Of a stretch of 64,000 nucleotides of DNA, positions 40,986-50,234 are shown in pieces. Numbering within the stretch: the first letter of the stretch is position 1; the number at the start of each line of letters is the position of its first letter. Made by a program: the position numbers and the translations under genes. The stretch is taken from NCBI GenBank assembly GCA_035546295.1, contig DATKBT010000167.1, forward strand, positions 14,654-78,653. Reading direction: 5' to 3'. The notes beneath the pieces were generated by a model. It saw only the letters and a list, made by a program, of their open reading frames with translations, was not told the DNA's origin and made no database searches. Source of the stretch: DATKBT01 sp035546295. Lineage in GTDB: Bacteria; Acidobacteriota; Thermoanaerobaculia; Multivoradales; Multivoraceae.

Positions 40986-42362
40986 CTAGCGCGCTCGTGG
41001 TGGAGACCGCGCTGGCGGCTCGGCGCCGCCGCGATCTCGATCGGAAGGCAGGTCCTCCAAGGCGCGAGCGATCGCCACCGCCAGCAGCTCGTTCCCCCGC
41101 GCGTTGAGATGGCAGCAGTCGTCGACGTAGACCGTCTCGTCGACCTGCGCGAACAGGTCGGTCGCGTCGTGACAGGGGATGCCGCGCTGCCGAAGCCGCT
41201 CGCAGGCCTCTCGCATCTTCGGATAGCCGGCGACCACTCCGGGACGATAGCGGTGGTCCTCGCGAAACGCTGTCCGCCGCTCGCGCGGCGTCAGCGGCTT
41301 CGAACCGTCGACGTACTGATTCGGCTGCAGCAGGTGGACGTACCAGATGCCCCGCGCAGCGCACAACGCCGCCATCGACTCAGAGGCTTCGCTCCATGCG
41401 CGCACGATGACCTCCAGTTGGGCTCCCTCGCTGCGTGGAGGCCGCGGCCCCGTCGTCTGGTAGCCCTCGAGGCCGAGGTCGCGATCGAGCAGAGCGACCT
41501 GCCGGTCGGCCAGCCGGCGCTCGATCCGCTCGTCGCCCATCCTCCAGATCCGATGCCCCAGGAAGCTGAGCGAGAGCGGCGGGCGATCGAAGGACCGCAT
41601 CCAGCGCGAGCGACGCTCCTCGAGCAGTGCGAGCGTCGCGCGTTCGCGCACCAGCGAAGGCTCGAGGGCCGCGGCGCGCAGCGGCCAGTTGCGCGGGTAG
41701 AGCGGAAACACTCCCCAGCGGCTCAGCTCAGCGGGAGGCAGCGCCACCTCGTTGAAGCCGTCGAGCTCGATCACCACGTCGAAGGAAGCGCCCAGCACCA
41801 GCAGGTAGTTGAGCGCCATCAGCTGCTGCGGTTGCTTGTAGCCGCCGGAAGCGACGGAGACGATCTCGAGCTCGCGCGAGGAGTCGCGGGCGAGGCCTTC
41901 GAGAGCCGAGCGAAGGAGGTCGCGGTGCTCGGTCGCGAGCACGTTGGCCACCGAGCCGCCGAAGACTGCGACGACCAGGGCCTCCGGACTCCTGGTCAGC
42001 AGCGACTCGACCTCCGAACCGGCGGCGATCAGATCGCCGAGCCCGCCGGCATTCGACGCCGTCTCGAGCGCTGGTTCTGGAACGTACCCCAGGAAGGGGT
42101 GCAGCACGGTCGACCCGCCGGCGCGAGACAGTCGTCGAGCCCGACGTACGGCTGGTGCGACTCCGGCGTCGGAGCCATCGACCTGCCGCTGGCGGATCGC
42201 CTCGAGCTCACCCGGTCTCGACCAGGCACCGCTGTCGAGACGATCGAGAGCCGCCGATGCGGCCTCGAGCAGGACGAGGGCGGCGAGGCTGCCGACCAGC
42301 AGGGCGCCGACGCGGTGTGCCTTCGGTCGCCGGACTCGATCCTCCACGGCCTCAGCCGTCAC
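40986..42362 (-). CDS. Membrane-anchored SGNH/GDSL-hydrolase-like protein
   Basis: The 458-residue protein has an N-terminal membrane anchor (VGALLVGSLAALVLLEAAS). Three SGNH-like blocks follow: VAVFGGSVAN (serine near 137), VIELDGFNEVALP (block III-like Asn near 204) and VDDCCHLNARGNELLA (Asp/His pair near 425). In between are GGYKQPQQLMALNYLL and VHLLQPNQYVDGSKPLT. Such proteins are esterases or O-acetyl-modifying factors acting on envelope polysaccharides, but the substrate is not evident. The start overlaps the SurA-like gene by 11 bp, so it belongs to the same operon. Confidence 0.75.
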   Translation of the reverse strand: MTAEAVEDRVRRPKAHRVGALLVGSLAALVLLEAASAALDRLDSGAWSRPGELEAIRQRQVDGSDAGVAPAVRRARRLSRAGGSTVLHPFLGYVPEPALETASNAGGLGDLIAAGSEVESLLTRSPEALVVAVFGGSVANVLATEHRDLLRSALEGLARDSSRELEIVSVASGGYKQPQQLMALNYLLVLGASFDVVIELDGFNEVALPPAELSRWGVFPLYPRNWPLRAAALEPSLVRERATLALLEERRSRWMRSFDRPPLSLSFLGHRIWRMGDERIERRLADRQVALLDRDLGLEGYQTTGPRPPRSEGAQLEVIVRAWSEASESMAALCAARGIWYVHLLQPNQYVDGSKPLTPRERRTAFREDHRYRPGVVAGYPKMREACERLRQRGIPCHDATDLFAQVDETVYVDDCCHLNARGNELLAVAIARALEDLPSDRDRGGAEPPARSPPRAR

Positions 42363-43500
42363 CTTCGCTGCCGCCGTCCTCGCCCGCGCCGGCCTCTCCC
42401 GATGCGGCCGCCCGTTCGAGGATCTGAGCGCTGCCCTCGCGCACCAGCCGGCCCGACGCCGTCTGGAAGTCGCTCAGCTCGCTCGGCAGACCGCTGCCCT
42501 CGAAGTACGCCTTCTCCTCGAGCTCCTGGAGGTAGACCACGAGCTCGTCCTCGAAGCGACGCGCACGCTCGCGCTGGAGCAGCTGCGTGCGTACCTCCTC
42601 GAAGGGCCGAACCGATGCCTCCTCCACCTCGAGCAGCTCGACCACGTGGAGCCCACCGCGAGCCTCGACCGGGCTCGACACCTGGCCGGGCTCGAGCGCG
42701 AAGACCTGGTCGGCGAGCTCGGCGGAGAGATCGGGGCGCGAAACCCACCCGACGTCGAACAGCATGGCGATCTCGGGACCGTGCTCCTGAGCCAGGGCCT
42801 CCGGATCGGCGCCTTCGCGCCAGGAGGCCGCGATCTGCTCAGCGACTTCGCGGCGCTCGCCGCCGGCGAGCTGGTTGGTGTCGAGCACGATGACTTCGCG
42901 GATCCGCCGGCGCTCGGGGACCTGGTACTCCTCCACATTCTCCTGGTACAGATCCCGAAGATCCTCGTCCGCGACCTCGATGCGCGGGTAGAGCTCGCGC
43001 CCGGTGACCAGGCGCCAGAGCTGCTGCTCCCTCAGGTTCTCGCGGTACTCCTCGAGCGTCAGCCCCTCGCGCGCCAGCGCCATGCGCAGCTCGCGCTCGT
43101 CCTGCAGGCCGAACTGCTCCGCCTGGGCCTGAATCTGCTCGTCGATCTCGATGTCGCTGACGGTCAGGCCGAGCTGGTCGGCTCGCGACAGGACCAGCAT
43201 CTCGTCGAACATCGAGCGCAGCACCTGCCGTGGCGCATCGTCGAGCAGCTCGCGCTGGCGCTCCGTCGGCACCCCGGAGCTCGAGAGGATGTCGCGGCGC
43301 ACGTTGGCGAGCTGCCGCTGGTACTCCCACAGGGTGGCGATGCGATCGTTCACGCGCAGCATGATCCGGTCGATCACCTGCCCTTCCTCACCGGCGTCCT
43401 GGGCGCGGGCCTCGGCAGCGACGCCGAGCGTGCCCAGGACGAGGCCGCCGGCGAGCGCCAGGACGACGAGCGAGCGGCGGCTGAGCGGGAGGTGTGCCAT
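42352..43500 (-). CDS. SurA-like periplasmic chaperone / PpiC-type prolyl isomerase
   Basis: The 382-residue protein has a signal peptide (RRSLVVLALAGGLVLGTLGVAAEARA), a SurA N-terminal helical domain (IDRIMLRVNDRIATLWEYQRQL, LDDAPRQVLRSMFDEMLVLSRADQLGLTVSD) and a parvulin/PpiC domain (RRIREVIVLD, LFDVGWVSRPDLSAELADQVFALEPGQVSSPVEARGGLHVVELLEVE). A low-complexity Gly/Glu-rich tail closes it. It probably chaperones outer-membrane proteins, which supports a diderm envelope. It is in one operon with a second PpiC protein. Confidence 0.88.
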   Translation of the reverse strand: MAHLPLSRRSLVVLALAGGLVLGTLGVAAEARAQDAGEEGQVIDRIMLRVNDRIATLWEYQRQLANVRRDILSSSGVPTERQRELLDDAPRQVLRSMFDEMLVLSRADQLGLTVSDIEIDEQIQAQAEQFGLQDERELRMALAREGLTLEEYRENLREQQLWRLVTGRELYPRIEVADEDLRDLYQENVEEYQVPERRRIREVIVLDTNQLAGGERREVAEQIAASWREGADPEALAQEHGPEIAMLFDVGWVSRPDLSAELADQVFALEPGQVSSPVEARGGLHVVELLEVEEASVRPFEEVRTQLLQRERARRFEDELVVYLQELEEKAYFEGSGLPSELSDFQTASGRLVREGSAQILERAAASGEAGAGEDGGSEGDG

Positions 43501-43536
43501 CGGGGCTCCGAGCTCGGACGGTGAGAGGTGGCCGGA

Positions 43537-44394
43537 TCAGGGGGACGAGGAGGCCGACGGAGGCTGCCGGGACGAGCGGAATTCGAACGGCAACCGCTCG
43601 GATGCGAGCACCAGATTGTATCGCTCCCGGGCTTCGGCGGCGAGCTGCGCGAGCTGCGCTCTGCGCGCCTCGGTCTCGAGTTGCTCGCGGACGTCCTCCG
43701 CGACCGCCTCGAGCGGCACGCGCTCGGCGGGCAGCCGATCCTCGACGAAGAACAGGTTGAAGCCGGTGTCGTTGGCGAGCACCTCGGTGACCGTTCCCGC
43801 AGGCGCGCCGAACACCGGCTCGACGAGCTCGGGCGGCAGGTCCTCCCTCGACAGCTCCCCCAACCAGCCCGCCCGCTCCCCGACCTCGGGAAACCTGCGC
43901 GCGACCACCTGACCGAAGGTCGCTCCCCCCTCGATCTCGGCGAGCGCCGCCTCGGCCTGCGCGTGGGTCTCGAACAGGAGCTGACGCAGACGCACCCGCT
44001 CCGGCCTCCGATAGTCGGCGGCGTTCTCGAGGTAGTGCTGGCGCACCGCCTCGTCGCTCACCGGCTCGGGCGGAAAGCGCTCGAGCAGACGCCGCACCGC
44101 GCGCGCCGGATCCGGGTCGTCGACCAGATCCAGCTCCTGCGCCCGGTGCACCAGCAGGAGCTGGTCGAGGTACTGCTCGAACAGCCCCGAAAGCGCCGGC
44201 GCCGACAGGGCGACGGTCTCGTCCCCGGTGCCGCTGCGCACCCACTGCTCGAACTCCTCGTAGGTCACTCGACGATCGTCGAAGCCAGCGACCGCCTCGG
44301 GAGGCAGCCGGGCATCCGACCCGACGCACGAACCGGTCGCGAGCGCGATCAGCGCGATCAGGGCGAGGAGCGCCATCCCGACTCGTGCTCGCAC
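43537..44394 (-). CDS. PpiC-type peptidyl-prolyl isomerase lipoprotein
   Basis: A basic start and hydrophobic stretch, MALLALIALIALATGSC, with a plausible lipobox end in the first 23 residues, are followed by a SurA-like helical part (LFEQYLDQLLLVHRAQELDL). A parvulin domain follows: RVRLRQLLFETHAQAEAALAEIEGGATFGQVVARRF, AGWLGELSREDLPPELVEPVFGAPAGTVTEVL, GFNLFFVEDR. It is 285 aa from GTG 44394; TTG 44400 (overlapping the mfd stop) and ATG 44376 are alternatives. It is probably an outer- or inner-membrane-tethered folding catalyst that works with the adjacent SurA-like protein. Confidence 0.85.
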   Translation of the reverse strand: MRARVGMALLALIALIALATGSCVGSDARLPPEAVAGFDDRRVTYEEFEQWVRSGTGDETVALSAPALSGLFEQYLDQLLLVHRAQELDLVDDPDPARAVRRLLERFPPEPVSDEAVRQHYLENAADYRRPERVRLRQLLFETHAQAEAALAEIEGGATFGQVVARRFPEVGERAGWLGELSREDLPPELVEPVFGAPAGTVTEVLANDTGFNLFFVEDRLPAERVPLEAVAEDVREQLETEARRAQLAQLAAEARERYNLVLASERLPFEFRSSRQPPSASSSP

Positions 44395-44396
44395 GC

Positions 44397-47300
44397 TCAA
44401 GAAGGCGCCCCCTCGGGCACGCCGGGACTCGCAGGATCGCGCGAGATCGCCGCGAGCGTCTCGAGGGCGACGCTCAGGCTCTCGCCGGGAGGAACGCCCC
44501 CCAGCGTCAGGACGCCGTCGGGCGAGAAGGAGGCGTCCTCGCGCTCGGAGACCAGCCCGATCAGCACCTCGACGTCGATGCGCGCGTCGCGCCGGAGCTG
44601 AAAGACCAGCGAGCTCTTCTTGGCGCGAATCGACTGCACCCGCAGGCGCTCGGCCAGCCGCTTGAGGTCGGCCAGGCGCGCCAGAGTCGCCACGCTCTCG
44701 GGCGGCGGACCGAAGCGGTCGCGCAACTCGTCGACGATCCGCTCGCCGCTCTCGTCGCCGGCCGCGAAGCGCCGATAGATCTCCATGCGCAGGTTGGTCT
44801 CCGCGACGTACTCCTTGGGGATGGTCGCCACCACCGGCAGGTCGAGATGCGCCGAAGGCGCCGCTTCGGTGGTCTCTCCGCGCAGCTCCCGGACGCAATC
44901 CTCCAACATCTTGAGGTAGGTCTCGATTCCGAGCTCCGCGATGTGACCGCTCTGCTCGGCGCCCAGCAGGTTGCCGGCTCCGCGGATCTCGAGGTCGCGG
45001 GCGGCGACTCGGAAGCCCGCGCCCAGCTCGCTGAACTCGCGGATCGCCAGCAGCCGACGCCGCGCCACCTCGGTGAGGATGGTGTCCGGCGGCACCAGCA
45101 GGTAGCAGAAGGCGAGCTGATCGCTGCGCCCGACCCGGCCGCGGAGCTGATAGAGCTGGGCGAGCCCGAAGCGATCGGCGCGATGCACGATCATGGTGTT
45201 GACGTTGGGGATGTCGATGCCGTTCTCGATGATCGTGGTGGCGAGCAGCAGGTCCATCTCGCCCGCCTTGAATTCCCGCATCCGGCGCGCCAGCTCCGCC
45301 TCGTCGAGCTGTCCGTGGCCCACGGTGAGCCGCAGATCGGGCACCAGCTCGCGCAGGAAGGCGGCGATCCGCTCGATGTCCTCGACCCTGTTGTAGACGT
45401 AGTAGATCTGGCCGCCCCGCTCGCGCTCGAAGTCGATGACCTCGCGCACCAGCTCCTCGGAGAACGGCAGGATCTTGGTCTCGACCGCCATGCGGTCCTT
45501 GGGCGGGGATTCGATCGTCGACAGGTCGCGAACGCCGGCGAGCGAGAGCTGCAGGGTGCGCGGCACCGGCGTCGCCGACATCGCCAGGACGTGGACGTTC
45601 TTGCGCAGCTCCTTGAGCTTCTCCTTCTGCCCGACGCCGAAGCGCTGCTCCTCGTCGACCACCAGCAGGCCGAGCCTGGGCAGCTCGATGTCGCGACCGA
45701 GCAACCGGTGGGTGCCGATCAGGATGTCGACCTGCCCGCGCTCGAGCCGCTCCCGGATCTCACGCACCTCCGCCGGCGAGCGGAAGCGCGAGATCATCTC
45801 GACGTTGACGGGAAAGCCCGAGAAGCGCTCGCGGAAGGTCTGCAGGTGCTGGTCGGCGAGGATGGTGGTGGGCGCCAGCACCGCCACCTGGTACCCCGAC
45901 TCGACCATCTTGAAAGCGGCGCGCATCGCCACCTCGGTCTTGCCGAAGCCGACGTCGCCGACCAGCAGGCGATCCATCGGCCGCGTCTTCTCGAGGTCCT
46001 CCTTGATCGAGCGCGCCGCCGCCAGCTGGTCGTCGGTCTCGTCGTACTCGAACGCCGCCTCGAACTGGTGCAGCCCGTCCGAGTCCGGGAGCGCCGCCGG
46101 CGCGCGCGCCAGCTCGCGCTCGGCGTACAGCTTGAGCAGGTCGACCGCCAGCTTCTGGAGAGAGCGCCTGACCCGGCTCTTCTTCTTCGCCCAGGACGAG
46201 CCGCCGAGCCGGTCCAGACGCGGCGTGGCGCCCTCGATCCCGCTGTAGCGCTGGATCTGGTCGAGCCGATCGAGCGGGAGCAGCAGCGTGCGGCCGTCGG
46301 AGTAGGTGATCTCCATCACCTCGAGCGGCGAGGCGTCGACCTCGGCCATGCCGGCGAGCGCCGGCGGCAGGTCGGCCCCGGCGGTGCTGCGCTCGAGCGA
46401 GCGCATGCCCGTGTACTGGCCGATCCCGTGGTCCTCGTGGACGACGTACTCGCCGACCTTGAGATCGCGCAGGCCGGAGAGGAAGGGGCGCAGCCGCTCG
46501 CTGGCGAGGACCCTGCCGCGCGACGGGAAGAGCTGCTCCTCTCCCCACACCGACACGCCGGCGGCAGGCAGGCGGAAGCCGCGGCGCAGCTCGCCCGCGA
46601 TCAGCTCGACGCCGTCGGGACCGATCGTCAGATCACGTCCGCGGAGCACCTCGCCGAGGCGTTGATGGTGGGCGCCGGGGGAAACCAGGAAGACGCGCTC
46701 GCCGCGCTCCCGGGCGATCGCCACCTCGCGCGGGAACCGAGGGAACTGGCCCACCAGCCGCTCCGTCTCGATCGCTCCGAACGACACCGAGGCGCCGCCG
46801 TCGAGCGGCTCGCCGAGGCAGAGCTCGGCGCCGTCGATCACCGCCTGCACCTGGTGGAGCTCGAGGGTCAGCTCGCTCGGCGGCAGCGAGAGCCGCCCCT
46901 GCTCCCGTCGGCCCCTGAAGTCGCTCTCGAGCACCTCGCGGTGGTGCTTCGCCTCCTGGCGCAGCAGCTCGGGCTCGACCGCCACCACCAGCGCGCCCTC
47001 CAGCAGCGAGGCCAGATCGGTGCTCTCCCCGCCCTTCGCCTCGGGCCCGAGCGCCGGCAGATAGTTCTCCCAGCCCGGGAAGGTCTCGCCCCGCTCGAGG
47101 GCCGCGATGCGTTCGGCGGCCTCGGTGCCGTCGCGGGCGCCCGCGCGCTCACGCAGCAGCTCGGCGAGCTCCTCCGCCTGCTCCAGGCCGGCGGGCACCA
47201 GCGACATCGGCAGCACCCGCAGCCGCTCGAGCTCCTCGGCCGAGCGTTGGCTCACCGGGTCGAACCGGCGCAGGCTCTCGACCACGTCGCCGAACAGGTC

Positions 47301-47894
47301 GAGCCGCACCGGGCGGGGCTCGCCCGGCGGGTAGAGGTCGAAGACGCCGCCGCGCACCGCGAACACCCCGACGTCGGCGACCAACTCGCTGCGGCGGTAG
47401 CCGTAGCGCACGAGGTGCGAGGCCAGCGCTTCGGGCGGCTGCTCCTGTCCGGCGACGATCTCGAGCGTGGCTCGCGCGAAGCTCGCCCTCGGCGGAAGCC
47501 GTCGGAACAGAGCGCGCGGCGTGCACACGACCCAGGGCTGGTCGGTGGTGCGCATCGCATCGAGCGCCACCGCCTCCTGGGAGCGGACCAGCAGCGACGC
47601 CTCGGTCTCCTGGTACGGCGTGAGCGGCGGCGACGGGAAGTAGAGCGCCGTCGCCTCAGGGATCGTCAGCTGAGCGGTCTCGAGCCAGGCGAGCGCGTCC
47701 GACTCACGAGGCACGATCGCCAGCAGCGGCCGCCGCCGCTCGCGCGCGAGCAGGCCGCACACCCAGCCGGCGGCGGTCACCGGCAGACCGTGGACCCATC
47801 GCGCGCCTTCCCTCAGCTGCTCGAAGGGCGAGCTTCGGGCGAGGCGCCGGCTCGGTTCGAGCCACGGATCGCGCTCGCTGATCAACGCCGTCAC
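44397..47894 (-). CDS. mfd: Transcription-repair coupling factor Mfd
   Basis: Mfd removes RNA polymerase stalled at lesions and recruits UvrA. The 1165-residue protein has the UvrB-homology N-terminal module (RRPLLAIVPRESDALAW, GVFAVRGGVFDLYPPGEPRPVRLDLFGD), the RNA-polymerase-interacting domain with YVVHEDHGIGQYTGM, and a superfamily 2 translocase with GDVGFGKTEVAMRAAFK (Walker A), DEEQRFG, MSATPVPRTL, and the RID-type TTIIENGIDIPNVNTMIVHRADRFGLAQLYQLRGRVGR. The C-terminal D7 domain is present. The start is GTG, nine bases after ftsB. Confidence 0.97.
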   Translation of the reverse strand: MTALISERDPWLEPSRRLARSSPFEQLREGARWVHGLPVTAAGWVCGLLARERRRPLLAIVPRESDALAWLETAQLTIPEATALYFPSPPLTPYQETEASLLVRSQEAVALDAMRTTDQPWVVCTPRALFRRLPPRASFARATLEIVAGQEQPPEALASHLVRYGYRRSELVADVGVFAVRGGVFDLYPPGEPRPVRLDLFGDVVESLRRFDPVSQRSAEELERLRVLPMSLVPAGLEQAEELAELLRERAGARDGTEAAERIAALERGETFPGWENYLPALGPEAKGGESTDLASLLEGALVVAVEPELLRQEAKHHREVLESDFRGRREQGRLSLPPSELTLELHQVQAVIDGAELCLGEPLDGGASVSFGAIETERLVGQFPRFPREVAIARERGERVFLVSPGAHHQRLGEVLRGRDLTIGPDGVELIAGELRRGFRLPAAGVSVWGEEQLFPSRGRVLASERLRPFLSGLRDLKVGEYVVHEDHGIGQYTGMRSLERSTAGADLPPALAGMAEVDASPLEVMEITYSDGRTLLLPLDRLDQIQRYSGIEGATPRLDRLGGSSWAKKKSRVRRSLQKLAVDLLKLYAERELARAPAALPDSDGLHQFEAAFEYDETDDQLAAARSIKEDLEKTRPMDRLLVGDVGFGKTEVAMRAAFKMVESGYQVAVLAPTTILADQHLQTFRERFSGFPVNVEMISRFRSPAEVREIRERLERGQVDILIGTHRLLGRDIELPRLGLLVVDEEQRFGVGQKEKLKELRKNVHVLAMSATPVPRTLQLSLAGVRDLSTIESPPKDRMAVETKILPFSEELVREVIDFERERGGQIYYVYNRVEDIERIAAFLRELVPDLRLTVGHGQLDEAELARRMREFKAGEMDLLLATTIIENGIDIPNVNTMIVHRADRFGLAQLYQLRGRVGRSDQLAFCYLLVPPDTILTEVARRRLLAIREFSELGAGFRVAARDLEIRGAGNLLGAEQSGHIAELGIETYLKMLEDCVRELRGETTEAAPSAHLDLPVVATIPKEYVAETNLRMEIYRRFAAGDESGERIVDELRDRFGPPPESVATLARLADLKRLAERLRVQSIRAKKSSLVFQLRRDARIDVEVLIGLVSEREDASFSPDGVLTLGGVPPGESLSVALETLAAISRDPASPGVPEGAPS

Positions 47895-47903
47895 CGCCGG
47901 CTC

Positions 47904-48287
47904 TCAGGGTTCTTCGACTGGAGCCTGGGGAGGCAGGACGACCACGACGTCGTCCGGTCGCACCAGACCGAGCTCCTCGCGGGCGAGACGTTCGAGCGTC
48001 ACCGGATCCTCGCGCAGCAGCTCGATCCGACGCTCGAGCTCGACGATCCGCGCCTCGGCCTCGCCGATCTCGGTGGCGAGCTCGGCCGTCCTCGCCCGCG
48101 CGCGGCCCAGGTCGCGGAAGCTGCGCGCGCCCGCCAACACCATCGCGAGCAGGAGCGCGCCGACCATGACTCCGACCGCCCAGGAGATCCCGGGCGACAT
48201 CGGGCGCTCCCGTCGAGAGGCCGCGGGCCCGCGGAACCGCTCGTGCTCCGGGTCGGGCGGCCGCGCGGTTCGCTGGTCGGAAGGCAT
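47904..48287 (-). CDS. ftsB: FtsB/DivIC-type septum-formation initiator
   Basis: The 127-residue protein has a polar N-terminus of about 30 residues, one transmembrane helix (ISWAVGVMVGALLLAMVLAG), a coiled coil (RARTAELATEIGEAEARIVELERRIELLRED) and the FtsB-type block LERLAREELGLVRPDDVVVVLP. It would pair with FtsL and FtsQ in the divisome. The ATG at 48287 is chosen over an upstream ATG because the extension is short and non-conserved. It heads the operon with mfd. Confidence 0.85.
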   Translation of the reverse strand: MPSDQRTARPPDPEHERFRGPAASRRERPMSPGISWAVGVMVGALLLAMVLAGARSFRDLGRARARTAELATEIGEAEARIVELERRIELLREDPVTLERLAREELGLVRPDDVVVVLPPQAPVEEP

Positions 48288-48342
48288 GGGCTCACGATAG
48301 CGAAGCGCCAGCCGATGGCTCAAGGCGTCGGCCCCGCTCGCG

Positions 48343-48371
48343 TTGACAGTGTCTCTCTGCCGTGGGATACT
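48343..48371 (+). promoter_or_regulatory. Promoter of the initiator tRNA gene
   Basis: A perfect -35 box TTGACA (48343-48348) and a -10 box GATACT (48366-48371, four of six) are separated by 17 bp. The GC-rich stretch directly after the -10 is the kind of discriminator seen in stringently controlled stable-RNA promoters. The predicted start is near 48378, about 58 bases before the tRNA. Confidence 0.8.
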
Positions 48372-48392
48372 CTACGGCCCGGCCGACGCCGG

Positions 48393-48428
48393 GGCGGCGA
48401 GAGCCGCACGGGCGGCGAGAGCCGCACG
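48393..48428 (+). repeat. Two tandem 18-bp hairpin units in the tRNA leader
   Basis: The unit GGCGGCGAGAGCCGCACG is repeated exactly twice, head to tail. Each unit folds as GCGGC-GAGA-GCCGC, a 5-bp stem with a GNRA tetraloop. They lie between the promoter and the tRNA 5' end (seven bases away), so the primary transcript should carry two adjacent GNRA hairpins just before the RNase P cleavage site. Confidence 0.75.
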
Positions 48429-48435
48429 CAAGCGA

Positions 48436-48512
<77 letters not shown>

Positions 48513-48523
48513 ACGAAGATCCG

Positions 48524-48549
48524 AACGGGAGCCGATGGCTCCCGTTTTT
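48524..48549 (+). terminator. Intrinsic terminator of the tRNA-fMet gene
   Basis: A perfect 9-bp stem, ACGGGAGCC (48525-48533) with GGCTCCCGT (48537-48545), loop GAT, is followed by TTTT and then CGTTT. It is 12 bases after the encoded CCA. It is the clearest intrinsic terminator in the window. Confidence 0.92.
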
Positions 48550-48622
48550 CGTTTCAAGGCCTATCACCTCGCCGCCGGCTCCCCCGAGCTCGAGCCGACC
48601 GTAGGGGCGCGCTCGCCCGTGT

Positions 48623-48637
48623 CCCCGGTTTGCGGGG
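48623..48637 (-). terminator. Possible weak terminator of the MFS gene
   Basis: A 5-bp stem CCCCG/CGGGG with loop GTTTG lies just downstream of the MFS stop codon on the minus strand. There is no U-tract, so function is doubtful. Confidence 0.3.
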
Positions 48638-48647
48638 CCGCCGTCCC

Positions 48648-49847
48648 TCAACGGCCGTCGACGTGCCGCGGCAGCCGCAGGGCCCAGAAGGAGGCCGCCA
48701 CCATCAGGACTCCGCTCACGAGGAACGGCGAGCCCGGCCCCAGGCGCCCGAACAGGCTGCCGGCGAGCAGCGGACCGACGATGCGGGCGAGGCCGCCGAC
48801 CGCCTGCTGGACTCCCAGGATCTGGCCCGTCTCGTGCGCGCGCCGGGCGCTGCGCGAGACCAGCGCGGTGGTGCACGGATAGAGGAAGGAGTTGCCGAGC
48901 GCGACCAGGGGAACCGTCCACCACAAGCCCAGCGCGCGGCCCGGCAGCGGCATGGCGAGCAACCCGGCGGCCAGCAGCAGGGCACCCAGGCGCAGCACGC
49001 GGACCTCACCCAGAGATCGCACCATCGGCCCCAGCAGGGTCACCCGCACGACCAGCGAGAGCCCAGCGAGATAGGTGAAGAAAACCCAGATGTCGTCCTC
49101 TCCGACGCCGAATCGGTCGTCCAGGTAGAGCCCGATCACGGCGGTCAGCGCGTTGGTGGCGACCATGCCGAGGGCATAGAGCCAGATCAGGGTGTGCGCC
49201 GCCTCGCGCGGATGGGAGAAGACCCGCAGCATCGCCTCGACGATCGACTGCGTCGCCCGCTCGGCGCTGCGCTCGCCGGGAGGCTCGGGCAGCCAGAGGA
49301 GCGCCAGCCCCAGGCTCGCAGCGCACAGCAGGGCGGCGGCGAGACCCGGATAGGACGGATCGAACCGCACCGCCAGCGAGCCGACGACGGGGCCCACCAT
49401 TGCCGCCGCACTGGTGGCGGCAGTGACCCAGCCGATCCGCTCCGCTCGATCGGCGGCGGGCACCGCATCCGAGATGTAGGCGAAGACGACCGACACGGTG
49501 CCGCCGCCGAGCCCCTGCGCCAGCCGGCTCAGCAGCAGCAGCCAGAGCGAGGTCGCGAAGGCGAAGAGGAGGTACGCCCCGATCGAGATGCCGAGGCCGA
49601 GGAGGATGATGGGTCGCCGCCCCCATCGATCGGAGGCCCGCCCCCAGAACGGAGCGCTGATCGTCTGGGCGACCGCGAACGCCGACACCAGCGCGCCGAC
49701 CTCGAGCGCGCCCGCTCCGAGCTCGCGCGCGTAGTACGGCAGCAGTGCCAGGACCAGGAAGACGCCGAGGGTATCGACGAACCCGGTGAGCATCAGGACC
49801 GCCAGACGGCGAAGGTCCCCCCGCTTGGTGTTGATCGGCGAGCTCAA
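48648..49847 (-). CDS. MFS transporter (DHA1/TetA-like)
   Basis: The 399-residue protein has about twelve transmembrane helices. The motif-A-like loop between helices 2 and 3 is SDRWGRRPIILLGLGIS, a strong MFS marker; a first-helix TGFVDTLGVFLVLALLPYYA and RLAQGLGGGTVSVVFAYISD support a drug/metabolite exporter of the DHA1 type. The second half has LGNSFLYPCTTALVSRSARRAHETGQILGVQQAVGGLARIVGPLLAG, typical of tetracycline-type exporters. Substrate cannot be assigned. It stands alone, with no regulator adjacent. Confidence 0.9.
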   Translation of the reverse strand: MSSPINTKRGDLRRLAVLMLTGFVDTLGVFLVLALLPYYARELGAGALEVGALVSAFAVAQTISAPFWGRASDRWGRRPIILLGLGISIGAYLLFAFATSLWLLLLSRLAQGLGGGTVSVVFAYISDAVPAADRAERIGWVTAATSAAAMVGPVVGSLAVRFDPSYPGLAAALLCAASLGLALLWLPEPPGERSAERATQSIVEAMLRVFSHPREAAHTLIWLYALGMVATNALTAVIGLYLDDRFGVGEDDIWVFFTYLAGLSLVVRVTLLGPMVRSLGEVRVLRLGALLLAAGLLAMPLPGRALGLWWTVPLVALGNSFLYPCTTALVSRSARRAHETGQILGVQQAVGGLARIVGPLLAGSLFGRLGPGSPFLVSGVLMVAASFWALRLPRHVDGR

Positions 49848-50234
49848 GGTGCTCGATCAGAACACTAGGAGCCGTGGTGAAAGTCAGGATGCCCGCAATG
49901 CGAGCGCCGTGAGTCCAGATGCAAGGCGGACCGACGCAGACGATGCGGGGACATCGGCGAGGAGATCTCAACCTGAGGCTGAGCGCAGCGAAGCCGACGA
50001 AGAGGGCGGAGTGCCCCTCGAGGCACTCCGCCCTCCACGCCGCAGATGGACCCACGCCGCCGCTTGCCTGAGCCGCGGAGCGGCGACGCCGGTGAGGCGC
50101 TCCGAGCCTGCGAGGGGGGCCGAACCCAGCCGGAGGCCGACGAGGACTTGCAGCGCAGCCGGTGGCGAGAAGCCCGAACCAGACAGAACGAAAGCGAGCG
50201 CCCTCGCCTCAGCGCCCCCGAGCACCGCCTGCGC
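49848..50234. other. 387-bp gene-free stretch with a strong hairpin
   Basis: No supported gene is present. The stretch contains a 14-bp perfect hairpin at 50002-50035 (listed separately). At about 50095-50130 a segment (GAGGCGCTCCGAGCCTGCG and after) resembles the internal module of repeat copies C and D and may be a decayed fifth copy. Confidence 0.45.
50002..50035 (-). terminator. 14-bp perfect hairpin downstream of the PilZ gene
   Basis: GAGGGCGGAGTGCC (50002-50015) pairs perfectly with GGCACTCCGCCCTC (50022-50035), loop CCTCGA. It lies about 200 bp beyond the stop of the PilZ-domain gene and upstream of the MFS gene. No T-run follows on either strand, so it may be a Rho-type stabilising hairpin, a bidirectional terminator or a REP-like unit. 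Confidence 0.5.
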
